This document shows positions 49,504 to 58,010 of a DNA stretch of 64,000 nt, piece by piece (the stretch's first letter is position 1; every line of letters starts with the position of its first letter). The DNA comes from Pseudarthrobacter chlorophenolicus A6 (GTDB lineage Bacteria; Actinomycetota; Actinomycetes; Actinomycetales; Micrococcaceae): NCBI RefSeq assembly GCF_000022025.1, contig NC_011886.1, positions 496,001 through 560,000 on the forward strand. Direction: 5' to 3'. The position numbers and the translations under genes were made by a program. The notes beneath the pieces were generated by a model. That model was given only the letters and a program-made list of their open reading frames with translations, was not told the DNA's origin and did not search any database.

Positions 49504-49908
49504 ATGATCCTGGCCTCCCTCCTTTTCGCGTTCCTTGCTGCCGCGCTGCACGTTTTCATCTTCACGATGGAATCCTTGACCTGGACCAAGCCGGCAACGT
49601 GGAAGCGTTTCAGCATCGAGTCCCAGGAAAACGCGGAGATCACCAAACCCCTCGCCTACAACCAGGGCTTCTACAACCTGTTCCTGGCTGTCGGCGCCCT
49701 GATCGGCGCAGGCCTGGTGGTGTTCGGGGCGGACGGCTCGGCGCAGGACGTAGCCGGCTGGACCCTCATCTTCGCCAGCTGCGGCTCCATGCTGCTGGCG
49801 GCGCTGGTCCTTGCCCTGTCTGGCCGCAAGTACCTCCGCGCGGCCATAACCCAGGGCGCCACGCCGCTGCTCGCCGTCGTCCCCGGCCTCCTGGCTGTTT
49901 CCCTCTAA
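49504..49908 (+). CDS. DUF1304 family membrane protein
   Basis: 134 residues, four membrane segments. It begins ILASLLFAFLAAALHVFIF and carries the family stretch NQGFYNLFLAVGALIGAG. Function unknown; such proteins are small inner-membrane proteins of stand-alone genes. GGGAGGGAGG lies upstream at a rather long distance from the ATG. It is 46 bp after the aldolase but is probably separate. Confidence 0.9.
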   Translation: MILASLLFAFLAAALHVFIFTMESLTWTKPATWKRFSIESQENAEITKPLAYNQGFYNLFLAVGALIGAGLVVFGADGSAQDVAGWTLIFASCGSMLLAALVLALSGRKYLRAAITQGATPLLAVVPGLLAVSL

Positions 49909-50029
49909 CTGCGGGGCACTCCAACTGCAGGCACTTCAGCGCCTGCCGCGGCCGCTCAGTCCTTCTCCACCCCCTATGGCAGGCGCACAATAGTGCTGTG
50001 AACAGGGCCGGGACGCCCCGGGGCGCACG

Positions 50030-51385
50030 GTGGGTACCGCCGGCGGCCTGAGTGGAAACCTCCGGACGGGCACGGCGGGCCGTGATCCGGTGATCGACCT
50101 TGTCCGGTTCGCCTGCCTGGCCCTCGTGGTGGTGGGCCATTGCATGATGGTCAGCCCCGCGCTGCATGCCGACGGGACTGTGACCACGCAGAACACCCTG
50201 GCGGAGCAGCACTGGTTCGAACCCGTCATCTGGATCTTCATGGTCATGCCGCTGTTCTTCGTTACCGGCGGGATGACCGGCCTGGAGGCCTGGCGGCGGC
50301 TTTCGGCGAACGGCGGAACGGCTGCCCTGTTCATCCGTGCACGCCTGCTGCGGCTGGTCAGGCCCGCCACGGCCTTGCTGGCCGTGATGTTTTTGGGGCT
50401 CGGTGCCGCCCAACTGCTGGGCGTGCATCCCCAGGTCACCGGGCTGATGGCGGCCGGGGCAGGGATGCCGCTGTGGTTCCTGGCCGCCTACCTCGCGGCG
50501 CAGCTGAACATCCCCCTTCTTGCCGCACTTCACCGCCGAGCCCCCTGGCTGACCTTCCTCCTGCTCACGGCGCTGGTGGTGGCCGTCGATTGCCTGCGCG
50601 GCACGCTGCCGCTCCTGGCCAACATCAACCTGCTGTTCCTGTGGTGCGCCGTCCAGCAGCTGGGCTTCCTCATCGCCGACGGCAAACTGGCGGGGCTCCC
50701 ACGTTCAGGGCTGGCAGCGGTGGCCCTGGCAGCGAACGTCGTCCTGGGTGCCGTGACAGGCCTGGGGCTCTACCCCGGGAACATGCTGGTCAACCTCAAC
50801 CCGCCCAACCTGACCCTCCTCCTGCTGGGCGTATCCCAGGCCGCCCTGATGGAGGCCGCGCGGCCGGTCCTGGAGGGCGTGGCTTCGTGGCCGTGGCTCA
50901 GCCGGGTGCTGCAGATCGCCGGCGCCCGGTCCCTGACGGTGTATCTCTGGCACCTTCCCCTGCTGGTGGCGATGTCCGGCCTGCTGCTCGTTGCGCCTTT
51001 CCCCAAACCGGAGTCGGGAACGCCCGAATGGTGGTGGGCGCGGGCCGTGGTGCTGCCTGCGTTGCTGCTCCTGCTGCTGCCCGTCATCGCCGCCTTCGGG
51101 CGCCTTGAAGACACCCCGACGGCGACTCCGGGCTCCGGCGCCAAGCCCGCCGCGGTGGGCGCCGCCGTCGTGGTGGTCTTCCTTCCGGTGGCGGACGCTG
51201 CGCTGGGCGGCCTCACCCTCGCCCTGCTGGGAACCGGAGCCGCATTCTTTGCCCTCACCCAACTGATCCTCGGTGCGGTGCCCTGGCGGAGCCCTGTCCC
51301 TGGACACCGGACGGCCGCCGCCGGTACGCGCCGGCGTGCCGGGCGCAGGAGGGGGCGGAAGGGCATTGCCAGCGGGGTGAAGTAG
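50030..51385 (+). CDS. Acyltransferase 3 family membrane protein
   Basis: 451 residues from a GTG. About ten membrane segments. The signature start VIDLVRFACLALVVVGHCMM contains the conserved Arg and His of the acyltransferase 3 family; FVMPLFFVTGGMTGLEAWRR and RSLTVYLWHLPLLVAMSGL are also typical. Members acetylate or succinylate sugars, peptidoglycan or small molecules at the membrane. The basic C-terminal tail (GTRRRAGRRRGRKG) is cytoplasmic. The substrate is unknown. Confidence 0.85.
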   Translation: MGTAGGLSGNLRTGTAGRDPVIDLVRFACLALVVVGHCMMVSPALHADGTVTTQNTLAEQHWFEPVIWIFMVMPLFFVTGGMTGLEAWRRLSANGGTAALFIRARLLRLVRPATALLAVMFLGLGAAQLLGVHPQVTGLMAAGAGMPLWFLAAYLAAQLNIPLLAALHRRAPWLTFLLLTALVVAVDCLRGTLPLLANINLLFLWCAVQQLGFLIADGKLAGLPRSGLAAVALAANVVLGAVTGLGLYPGNMLVNLNPPNLTLLLLGVSQAALMEAARPVLEGVASWPWLSRVLQIAGARSLTVYLWHLPLLVAMSGLLLVAPFPKPESGTPEWWWARAVVLPALLLLLLPVIAAFGRLEDTPTATPGSGAKPAAVGAAVVVVFLPVADAALGGLTLALLGTGAAFFALTQLILGAVPWRSPVPGHRTAAAGTRRRAGRRRGRKGIASGVK

Positions 51386-51400
51386 TGCCAGTGTCGAACC

Positions 51401-51730
51401 ATGACCGAGAACACGTTGTCCACCGAGGATAGGTTCGCCCCCGATGTCACGCTGCGGCGCAACGACGCGGAGCACCGGTATGAACTGCTGGTGGGCGGCA
51501 GGCTCGCCGTGCAGTCCTTCTTCCGGGACCTGCCGGGCCACATCGATTTCACCCACACCGAGACGGGCCAGGACTTCGAAGGCCGGGGCCTTGGCAAGGT
51601 GCTGGCGCACTTCGCCCTGGACGACGTTGTGGCCACAGGCAAGCGGGTCATCCCGCACTGCCCCTTCATCTCCAGCTACCTCCGCAAGCACGAAGGGTAC
51701 GAGCAGTTCGTCGACTGGCCGGAGGGATAG
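51401..51730 (+). CDS. Small GNAT N-acetyltransferase, YjdJ type
   Basis: 109 residues. It matches the short GNAT group: IDFTHTETGQDFEGRGLGKV for acetyl-CoA binding and VIPHCPFISSYLRKHEGYEQ near the C-terminus. The substrate is unknown. It lies 15 bp after the acyltransferase gene and may share its transcript. Confidence 0.9.
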   Translation: MTENTLSTEDRFAPDVTLRRNDAEHRYELLVGGRLAVQSFFRDLPGHIDFTHTETGQDFEGRGLGKVLAHFALDDVVATGKRVIPHCPFISSYLRKHEGYEQFVDWPEG

Positions 51731-51850
51731 CGCAGCAGCGCTTCAGCAGCGCCCCGGGTGCCCCATTACCGGGAGCAGCCCAACTTGCCGCTGCCTTTCA
51801 GCTCACGGCCTCCGGTCCCGCTGTACGGCAGGGCCGCCCGCAGCCCGGCG

Positions 51851-52165
51851 TCAGCTGGCCAGGGCCCGATCGCTGACCGTGGCGCTGAAGGCGGGATCGT
51901 CCAGGGTGAAGCCGCACGCGCAGCGGTAGGTTACAACGGTGCCCGGCGCGCTCCCCGGGCCGGCGGGCAGCACTCCGGTGCCGTCAACGTAAACGGGCTC
52001 CCGGACCGGCAGCTCCTGCGGGTCGATCCGCTGCATGGGCATGCGACAGTGCATGCGCGAATTCAGGGTGACCAGGAGCCCCAGGTCCAGGGGCTCGGCT
52101 GTGTTGCCGGCTGGCTTTGTGCGTTCCCCGGACGCTGGCAACCGGTGTTCAGTGGCGGTGGTCAT
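51851..52165 (-). CDS. Small hypothetical protein with a CxC motif
   Basis: 104 residues from the ATG at 52165 (AAGGATGA upstream). The middle has MHCRMPMQRIDPQELPVREP and the end TYRCACGFTLDDPAFSATVS; the cysteines CAC suggest a structural metal site. No membrane segment. I do not recognise the family. It is transcribed toward the GNAT gene and away from the siderophore operon. Confidence 0.65.
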   Translation of the reverse strand: MTTATEHRLPASGERTKPAGNTAEPLDLGLLVTLNSRMHCRMPMQRIDPQELPVREPVYVDGTGVLPAGPGSAPGTVVTYRCACGFTLDDPAFSATVSDRALAS

Positions 52166-52252
52166 GCGATATTCATCCTTGGGCTTCTTCACGAGGCTGC
52201 TCTTCCAGCCCCGCCGCGAACTGCTTGCGGAGGTCATTTATCCCCACAAGCA

Positions 52253-52262
52253 AAGCATGCTT
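52253..52262. promoter_or_regulatory. AAGCATGCTT palindrome
   Basis: A 10-bp palindrome followed by ACTA, about 90 bp upstream of the small protein at 51851. The stretch ATGCTTACTA also occurs upstream of the GlsB stress gene (24748-24757). A shared regulator is possible. Confidence 0.35.
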
Positions 52263-52444
52263 ACTAAAGATGTGACAAGCCGAACATTTGGGGCTGCGGC
52301 CACCATCGCACCATTCGCGGGGCGGAAATTGTGCATCATGAGCCCGCGCCGATGCCAGTCAATGACTTCCCGGTCGCATCGAAGACCCCGGGATTCCGCG
52401 GCCGAAGAGAAATAGGGCACAAAAGTTTGATTAAAAGGGGAGCC

Positions 52445-52461
52445 TAAGTAAGGCTTACCTA
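52445..52461 (+). promoter_or_regulatory. DtxR/IdeR-type iron box
   Basis: TAAGTAAGGCTTACCTA matches the TTAGGTTAGGCTAACCTAA consensus core at 14 of 17 positions and is palindromic with one mismatch. It ends 35 bp before the desA start, so the Fe-bound repressor would block the operon when iron is plentiful. Confidence 0.85.
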
Positions 52462-52496
52462 CGCAACTCCCCAATTTGTTGACCGAAGGAAGACCC

Positions 52497-54131
52497 GTGC
52501 CGCTGATGCCCCGACTCGATGAGACGCAAGTGGACCACTCCGCCCGCCAGGACCTGGCTCACCGGGACCCCGCCCGCCAGGACCTGAATGCGGTCCCGCA
52601 GGGAGAGGATTTCGGCTCCCGCGTGGAACTGGCCCTCGGGGCCACCAACCACCTCCTCAATGCCCGGAACTCACCCCGCTACGTTGCGCAGGTGCTGCAG
52701 GGCGTCACCGCCGTGGCCACCAAGCTGGAACGGACCACCCAGCCGTTCACCGGCGTCGGCCCTGCCGATATGCGGACACGCGTGGGAGCAGTGGACCTGG
52801 ACACCCCTTTGCCGGACACCGCCGCGGCCCTGCAGGAACTCGAAGACGTGTACCTGCGCGACGCCGTCTACTTCCACGACTCCAAGTACGCCGCCCACCT
52901 CAACTGCCCCGTGGTGATCCCGGCGCTGGTAGGTGAGGCCATCCTGTCCGCGGTGAACTCCTCGCTGGACACCTGGGACCAGAGCGCGGGCGCCACCATG
53001 ATCGAACGGCGCCTCATTGACTGGGCCGCCGAACGGCTGCACCTGGGCGCTGCAGCGGACGGCATCTTCACCTCCGGCGGCAGCCAGTCCAACCTGCAGG
53101 CCCTGCTCATCGCACGGAACCACGCCGTGGCAGGCCTGCGCCAGGATCCCGCCCTGGCCGGCCTCCGCCTCCCGGCACTGCTGGACACCCTGCGCATCTT
53201 CACGTCCGAGGACAGCCACTTCAGCGTGCAGAAGTCCGCCTCCATGCTGGGCCTCGGGTTCGATGCCGTCATCACCGTCCCGTGCTCCGCGGACCACCGG
53301 ATGGACCCGGCCGCACTTGCCACGGCCATGGCGGAAGCGCACGGCGCCGGCCTGACCGCCATGGCAGTGGTGGCCACCGCGGGGACAACGGACTTCGGCG
53401 CCGTGGATCCGCTCGCAGAGCTCGCCGCCCTGGCCCGGGCCTACGGTGCCTGGTTCCACATCGACGCTGCCTACGGCGGCGGCCTGATGGTCTCCGGCAG
53501 GTACCGGCACCTGCTGGACGGCAGCGGCCTCGCAGACTCGGTCACCGTGGACTTCCACAAGACCTTCTTCCAGCCCGTCAGCTCCAGCGCCCTGCTGGTC
53601 CGGGAAGCAGCGATGCTGCGCCACATCACCTACTACGCCGACTACCTGAACCCGGAGAGTGCCGCCCTGGCGGACATCCCCAATCAGGTGGACAAGAGCA
53701 TCCAGACCACCCGCCGCTTCGACGCCCTGAAGCTCTGGCTCACCCTGCGGATCATGGGGGCGGATGCCATTGGCGCGCTCTTCGACGAGGCGATCGACCT
53801 CGCCGCCCGCGTTGGTTCTGTCCTCGAAGCCGATGATGACTTCGAGCTTGCCGCCGCACCGCAGCTGAGCACCCTGGTGTTCCGCTACCGCCCCGTGCTG
53901 GACTCCGGCGCACGCCTCTCCGATGAGGACGCCGATGCCCTCAACCCCGCCATCCGGGCAGCCATCTTCGCCTCCGGTAAAGCCGTGGTGGCAGGCACCA
54001 AGGTGGGCGGACGCCACTACCTGAAATTCACGCTCCTCAACGCCGAGGCAACCCTTGGGGACATCACGGACATCATCACCCTCCTGCGCAGCACCGGCGC
54101 CGGACTCCTGCAGAAGGAAACCACCGCATGA
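52497..54131 (+). CDS. desA: Lysine decarboxylase of desferrioxamine synthesis (DesA-like)
   Basis: 544 residues from a GTG at 52497, with GAAGGAAG just upstream; a TTG at 52476 is possible. It is a group II PLP-dependent decarboxylase: TSGGSQSNLQALLIARNHA, VATAGTTDFGAVDPL, WFHIDAAYGGGLM and the PLP lysine in VDFHKTFFQPVSSSALL. In siderophore operons this enzyme makes cadaverine from lysine. It is first in a four-gene operon in the order desABCD with ATGA overlaps. Diaminobutyrate decarboxylase is the closest alternative family, excluded by the neighbours. Confidence 0.93.
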   Translation: MPLMPRLDETQVDHSARQDLAHRDPARQDLNAVPQGEDFGSRVELALGATNHLLNARNSPRYVAQVLQGVTAVATKLERTTQPFTGVGPADMRTRVGAVDLDTPLPDTAAALQELEDVYLRDAVYFHDSKYAAHLNCPVVIPALVGEAILSAVNSSLDTWDQSAGATMIERRLIDWAAERLHLGAAADGIFTSGGSQSNLQALLIARNHAVAGLRQDPALAGLRLPALLDTLRIFTSEDSHFSVQKSASMLGLGFDAVITVPCSADHRMDPAALATAMAEAHGAGLTAMAVVATAGTTDFGAVDPLAELAALARAYGAWFHIDAAYGGGLMVSGRYRHLLDGSGLADSVTVDFHKTFFQPVSSSALLVREAAMLRHITYYADYLNPESAALADIPNQVDKSIQTTRRFDALKLWLTLRIMGADAIGALFDEAIDLAARVGSVLEADDDFELAAAPQLSTLVFRYRPVLDSGARLSDEDADALNPAIRAAIFASGKAVVAGTKVGGRHYLKFTLLNAEATLGDITDIITLLRSTGAGLLQKETTA

Positions 54132-55504
54132 GCACCCCCACCAACGGCACCATCTTCGACTTCGCCGCGATCGGCGTCGGGCCCTTCAACCTGGGCCTCG
54201 CCGCCCTCACCGAACCCGTGGAGGGACTCAACGGCGTCTTCCTCGAACAGCGCGATTCCTTCGACTGGCACCCCGGCATGATGCTCGAACCCGCCCACCT
54301 TCAGGTCCCGTTCATGGCGGACCTGGTGACCATGGCGGACCCCACGTCGCCGTATTCGTTCCTGAACTTCCTGAAGCAGACGGGCCGGCTCTACCGCTTC
54401 TACATCCGGGAGAACTTCTACCCGCTGCGCGCCGAGTTCAACCAGTACTGCCAGTGGGTGGCGGGGCAGCTGCCCTCCGTGCGTTTCGGCACGGCCGTGC
54501 AGGAGGTGGCGTACGACGACGGCGTGTACCGGCTCTCCGTGTCAGGTCCGGACGGGCCGGAGGTGCTTTCCGCGCGGCGGCTGGTGCTGGGCACCGGCAC
54601 CTCCGCGTTCGTGCCGGCGGCGGCCCAAGGAATCCTTGCGGCCGCGGCTGCCGGCACCGGGGGAGTGGCCTTCCACAACGCCGACTACCTGGCCCGGAAG
54701 GCTGAACTGCAGCAGCAGCGCAGCATCACCATTTTGGGCAGCGGCCAGAGCGCGGCGGAGATCTACTACGAGCTCCTGCAGGAGGCGGACGCCTACGGAT
54801 ACCAGCTGAACTGGGTGACCCGCTCCGGGCGGTTCTTCCCGCTGGAGTACACCAAGCTGACCCTGGAGATGACCTCCCCCGAGTACGTGGACTACTTCCA
54901 CGGCCTCCCGCCCGGGCAGCGCGACCACCTGAACAAGACCCAGAAGAACCTCTACAAGGGCATCAACTCGGACCTGATCGATGCCATCTACGACCTCCTC
55001 TACACCAGGAGCCTGTCCGGCATGGTGGACACCCAGCTGCTCACCCACTCCACACTGACGGCCGCCGAATGGGACCCGGCTGCCGGAACCCACCGGCTGC
55101 ACCTGGAACATGGCGAACAGGGAACGTCCTACACCCTGGACAGTGAAGCCGTGGTGCTGGCCACCGGGTACGGCTACCGCGAACCGGCATTCCTGGCCGG
55201 TGTGCAGGACCGGATTGCCCGGGACGGTTCCGGCCGCTTCGCCGTGGACCGGAACTACGGCACCGGCGTTGAGCCGGGCGAGATCTTCGTCCAGAACGCC
55301 GAACTGCACACCCACGGGTTCGTCACCCCGGACCTCGGCATGGGCGCCTACCGCAACTCCTGCATCATCCGCGAAATGGCCGGCCGGGAGGTGTACCCCG
55401 TGGAACGCACCATCGCCTTCCAGCAATTCGGCGCGCCCCCTTCCGTCCCGGGAGTGCAGCCGGACCCGGCAGCGGGAAACGTAACCGTGGAGGTGCCGGC
55501 ATGA
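54128..55504 (+). CDS. desB: FAD-dependent cadaverine N-hydroxylase (DesB-like)
   Basis: 458 residues, family of lysine N6- and ornithine N5-monooxygenases. It has the FAD site DFAAIGVGPFNLGLAAL, MADLVTMADPTSPYSFLNFL, the NADPH site ITILGSGQSAAEIYYELL and the C-terminal LATGYGYREP and LGMGAYRNSCIIREMAG. It adds an N-hydroxyl group to cadaverine using NADPH and oxygen. Overlaps desA by 4 bp and desC by 4 bp. Confidence 0.93.
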   Translation: MSTPTNGTIFDFAAIGVGPFNLGLAALTEPVEGLNGVFLEQRDSFDWHPGMMLEPAHLQVPFMADLVTMADPTSPYSFLNFLKQTGRLYRFYIRENFYPLRAEFNQYCQWVAGQLPSVRFGTAVQEVAYDDGVYRLSVSGPDGPEVLSARRLVLGTGTSAFVPAAAQGILAAAAAGTGGVAFHNADYLARKAELQQQRSITILGSGQSAAEIYYELLQEADAYGYQLNWVTRSGRFFPLEYTKLTLEMTSPEYVDYFHGLPPGQRDHLNKTQKNLYKGINSDLIDAIYDLLYTRSLSGMVDTQLLTHSTLTAAEWDPAAGTHRLHLEHGEQGTSYTLDSEAVVLATGYGYREPAFLAGVQDRIARDGSGRFAVDRNYGTGVEPGEIFVQNAELHTHGFVTPDLGMGAYRNSCIIREMAGREVYPVERTIAFQQFGAPPSVPGVQPDPAAGNVTVEVPA

Positions 55505-56091
55505 GGTTCACCTTCCGATGCGTGGACCCCGTGGCGGACACACCCCTGCTGCACAGCTGGGTCACCCAGCCATATGCCGCGTTTTGGGGAATGCTGTCCG
55601 CCACCGAAACCGACGTCATCGACGAATACGCGAAGATCCAGGCGAGCGGACACCACCACGCCCTCCTGGGGCTCGACGGCGGCGTCCCCGCCTTCCTGAT
55701 GGAGGAGTACCTTCCGGCGTCCTCGCCGCTGGCCGCCGCCTACCCCGTCCTTCCCGGCGACGCGGGCATGCACCTGCTGGTGGCGCCGCCGTCGGGCGAT
55801 CCAGAAGCCGGTTTCACCACCGCGGTCATGGACGCCGTCCTGCACCGGCTTTTCGCCAGGCCGGAAGTGGAGCGCGTCGTGGTGGAGCCCGACGCCCGCA
55901 ACACCAAAATCCACGCCCTCAACGAACGGTTCGGGTTCCTGCCCGCGGGCGTGGTGGGGCTGCCGGACAAGGATGCGCTGCTGAGCTTCTGCACCCGGGC
56001 CGGCTACCTCGCCGCCCGCGAAACCCTTACCCCCTTGAAAACCACCGCCACCACCCGCACCGAAGACCTGCAGGGAGCCGCAGCACTATGA
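55501..56091 (+). CDS. desC: N-hydroxycadaverine acyltransferase (DesC-like, GNAT)
   Basis: 196 residues of the IucB/AlcB-type acetyltransferase family: LLHSWVTQPYAAFWGML, FLMEEYLP, DAGMHLLVAPP and RVVVEPDARNTKIHALNERF with the acyl-CoA-binding pattern, then GFLPAGVVGLPDKDALLSF. It transfers an acetyl or succinyl group from CoA to hydroxycadaverine, giving the hydroxamate units of desferrioxamine. Coupled to both neighbours by 4-bp overlaps. Confidence 0.92.
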   Translation: MRFTFRCVDPVADTPLLHSWVTQPYAAFWGMLSATETDVIDEYAKIQASGHHHALLGLDGGVPAFLMEEYLPASSPLAAAYPVLPGDAGMHLLVAPPSGDPEAGFTTAVMDAVLHRLFARPEVERVVVEPDARNTKIHALNERFGFLPAGVVGLPDKDALLSFCTRAGYLAARETLTPLKTTATTRTEDLQGAAAL

Positions 56092-57965
56092 CCGTCCAGC
56101 TCGAATCCACCGCCACCGCGCCCGGGGCAGCCGCAGCTGCGCCGCACCTCGAAGGGCGCCGGTGGGACGCCGCCAACCGGCACCTGCTCCGCAAGGCGCT
56201 CGCCGAGTTCTCGCACGAACGGATCCTCACGCCTGAGCCTGTGCCCGTACCCGTACCCGGAGCGCCGGAAGCCAATACCTACCGCCTCACCAGCGCCGAT
56301 GGATCCCACGAATACCGGTTCACGGCCAGGATCCTGGAGCTGGAGCACTGGTCCATCAGCGCCGGCTCCATCCGGCATATCCAGGACGGCACCGAAGCGC
56401 CGCTGGACGTGCTGGAGTTCATCACCGTGTTCCACGAGGCCCTGGGCATCAACCTCCAGATGCTCCCGGTCTACTTGGAGGAGGTCAGCAGCACCCTGGC
56501 CAGCCATGCCTACAAGCAGTGGGCGGGCCAGCCGACCGCCGGGGAGCTGGCTGCCGGGGTGACGGGCGGGCGGGACGTTGCCGCCGACTTCCAGGCGATC
56601 GAGCGGAGCATGACCGAGGGCCACCCCTGCTTTGTGGCCAACAACGGCCGGCTGGGGTTCGGCGTCAGCGACTACCTTGCCTTTGCGCCGGAAACCGGGG
56701 CACCGGTGCAGCTGGAGTGGATCGCCGTGCACCGCAGCCACGCCGTGGTGAGCACCAGCAGCGGCCTGGACTACGCAGCACACCTCGACGCCGAACTGGG
56801 CCCGCTCGCCGGCAGGTTCACCACGGAACTGGTGCTGCAGGGCCTGGATCCGGACCAGTACTTCTTCATGCCGGTCCACCCCTGGCAGTGGGAAAACAAG
56901 CTCACGGTCACCTTCGCGGCCGAAATCGCCCGGCAGCGCATCGTCCACCTGGGCACCGGAACCGATTCCTACCAGGCACAGCAGTCCATCAGGACGTTCT
57001 TCAACACCAGCCAGCCCTCGCGGAACTACGTGAAAACCGCCATGTCCGTGCTGAACATGGGGTTCATGCGCGGCCTCTCACCCCAGTACATGAAGGCCAC
57101 ACCGGCCATCAACGACTGGCTCCGGAAGCTGATCACCGCGGACGCCGCCCTGCAGCAGCGCGGGTTCACCATGATCGGCGAAATCGCGGCCATCGGCTAC
57201 CACAACCGGACCTACGAGGCCGCGTCCGCCAGCGGGTCACCGTACCGGAAGATGCTCTCGGCCCTGTGGCGGGAAAGCCCGCTGCCGCTCCTGGAAGACG
57301 GGCAGCAGCTGACCACCATGGCAGCGCTGCTGCACGTGGATTCCGCCGGAAAACCCATGGTTTCCGCCCTTATCGAGCGCTCCGGCCTCGCCCCGGAGGA
57401 CTGGCTGCGCCGCTACTTCGAGGCATACCTGGTGCCGCTGGTGCACTGCCTCTACAACTACGAGCTGGCCTTCATGCCGCATGGCGAAAACGTCATCCTG
57501 GTCCTCGAAAACGGCGTTCCGGTACGGGCCATCATGAAGGACATCGCCGAAGAGATCGTGGTGATGGGGGACCGGCTGGACCTCCCCGAGGAAGTTGCCC
57601 GGATCCGGGCGGACATCCCCGACGGCGAAAAGGTGCTGGCCATCTTCACCGACATCTTCGACTGCATCTTCCGCTTCCTCGCGGCACTGCTCGACGAGGA
57701 CGGGACGCTTCCGCAGGAGGCCTTCTGGCGTACCTCTGCCGAAGCCGTCCGGGACTACCAGGCACAGCACCCGGAGCTGGCCGGACAGTTCTCCCGGCAC
57801 AACCTGTTCGCTGCGGACTTCGAACTGTCCTGCCTGAACCGGCTGCAGCTGCGGAACAACCAGCAGATGCTGGACCTGACGGATCCGTCCGGAGGCCTGC
57901 AGATGGCCGGCCGCCTGGCCAACCCGCTGGCACGCTTCGCCGGTGAAACCACAGGACAAGCCTAG
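56088..57965 (+). CDS. desD: Desferrioxamine synthetase (DesD-like, IucA/IucC family)
   Basis: 625 residues from the ATG overlapping the desC stop; the longer frame runs through desC. The NIS-synthetase ATP-binding and active-site segments are clear: EGHPCFVANNGRLGFGVSDY, FFMPVHPWQWENKL, IRTFFNTSQPSRNYVKTAMS, NYELAFMPHGENVILVLENG and MKDIAEEIVVMGDRLDLPEE. It joins and cyclises hydroxysuccinyl-cadaverine units with ATP. With desABC it is enough to make desferrioxamine E or B. No exporter or receptor gene is adjacent. Confidence 0.95.
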   Translation: MTVQLESTATAPGAAAAAPHLEGRRWDAANRHLLRKALAEFSHERILTPEPVPVPVPGAPEANTYRLTSADGSHEYRFTARILELEHWSISAGSIRHIQDGTEAPLDVLEFITVFHEALGINLQMLPVYLEEVSSTLASHAYKQWAGQPTAGELAAGVTGGRDVAADFQAIERSMTEGHPCFVANNGRLGFGVSDYLAFAPETGAPVQLEWIAVHRSHAVVSTSSGLDYAAHLDAELGPLAGRFTTELVLQGLDPDQYFFMPVHPWQWENKLTVTFAAEIARQRIVHLGTGTDSYQAQQSIRTFFNTSQPSRNYVKTAMSVLNMGFMRGLSPQYMKATPAINDWLRKLITADAALQQRGFTMIGEIAAIGYHNRTYEAASASGSPYRKMLSALWRESPLPLLEDGQQLTTMAALLHVDSAGKPMVSALIERSGLAPEDWLRRYFEAYLVPLVHCLYNYELAFMPHGENVILVLENGVPVRAIMKDIAEEIVVMGDRLDLPEEVARIRADIPDGEKVLAIFTDIFDCIFRFLAALLDEDGTLPQEAFWRTSAEAVRDYQAQHPELAGQFSRHNLFAADFELSCLNRLQLRNNQQMLDLTDPSGGLQMAGRLANPLARFAGETTGQA

Positions 57966-58010
57966 GGAAAAGCGGAGCCAAGCAGGGGTACTGGTGGCTA
58001 GGCTGGCTGC

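Larger units (their letters stand above)
52166..52496. other. Divergent region between the small protein and the desferrioxamine operon
   Basis: 331 bp without a gene. It contains an AAGCATGCTTACTA element at 52253 near the leftward gene and the iron box at 52445 near desA. Otherwise I see nothing definite. Confidence 0.6.

Noticed and set aside
56519-57946. 475-codon frame inside desD
   Set aside because: It is an overlapping frame of the IucA/IucC synthetase, which explains the sequence fully.
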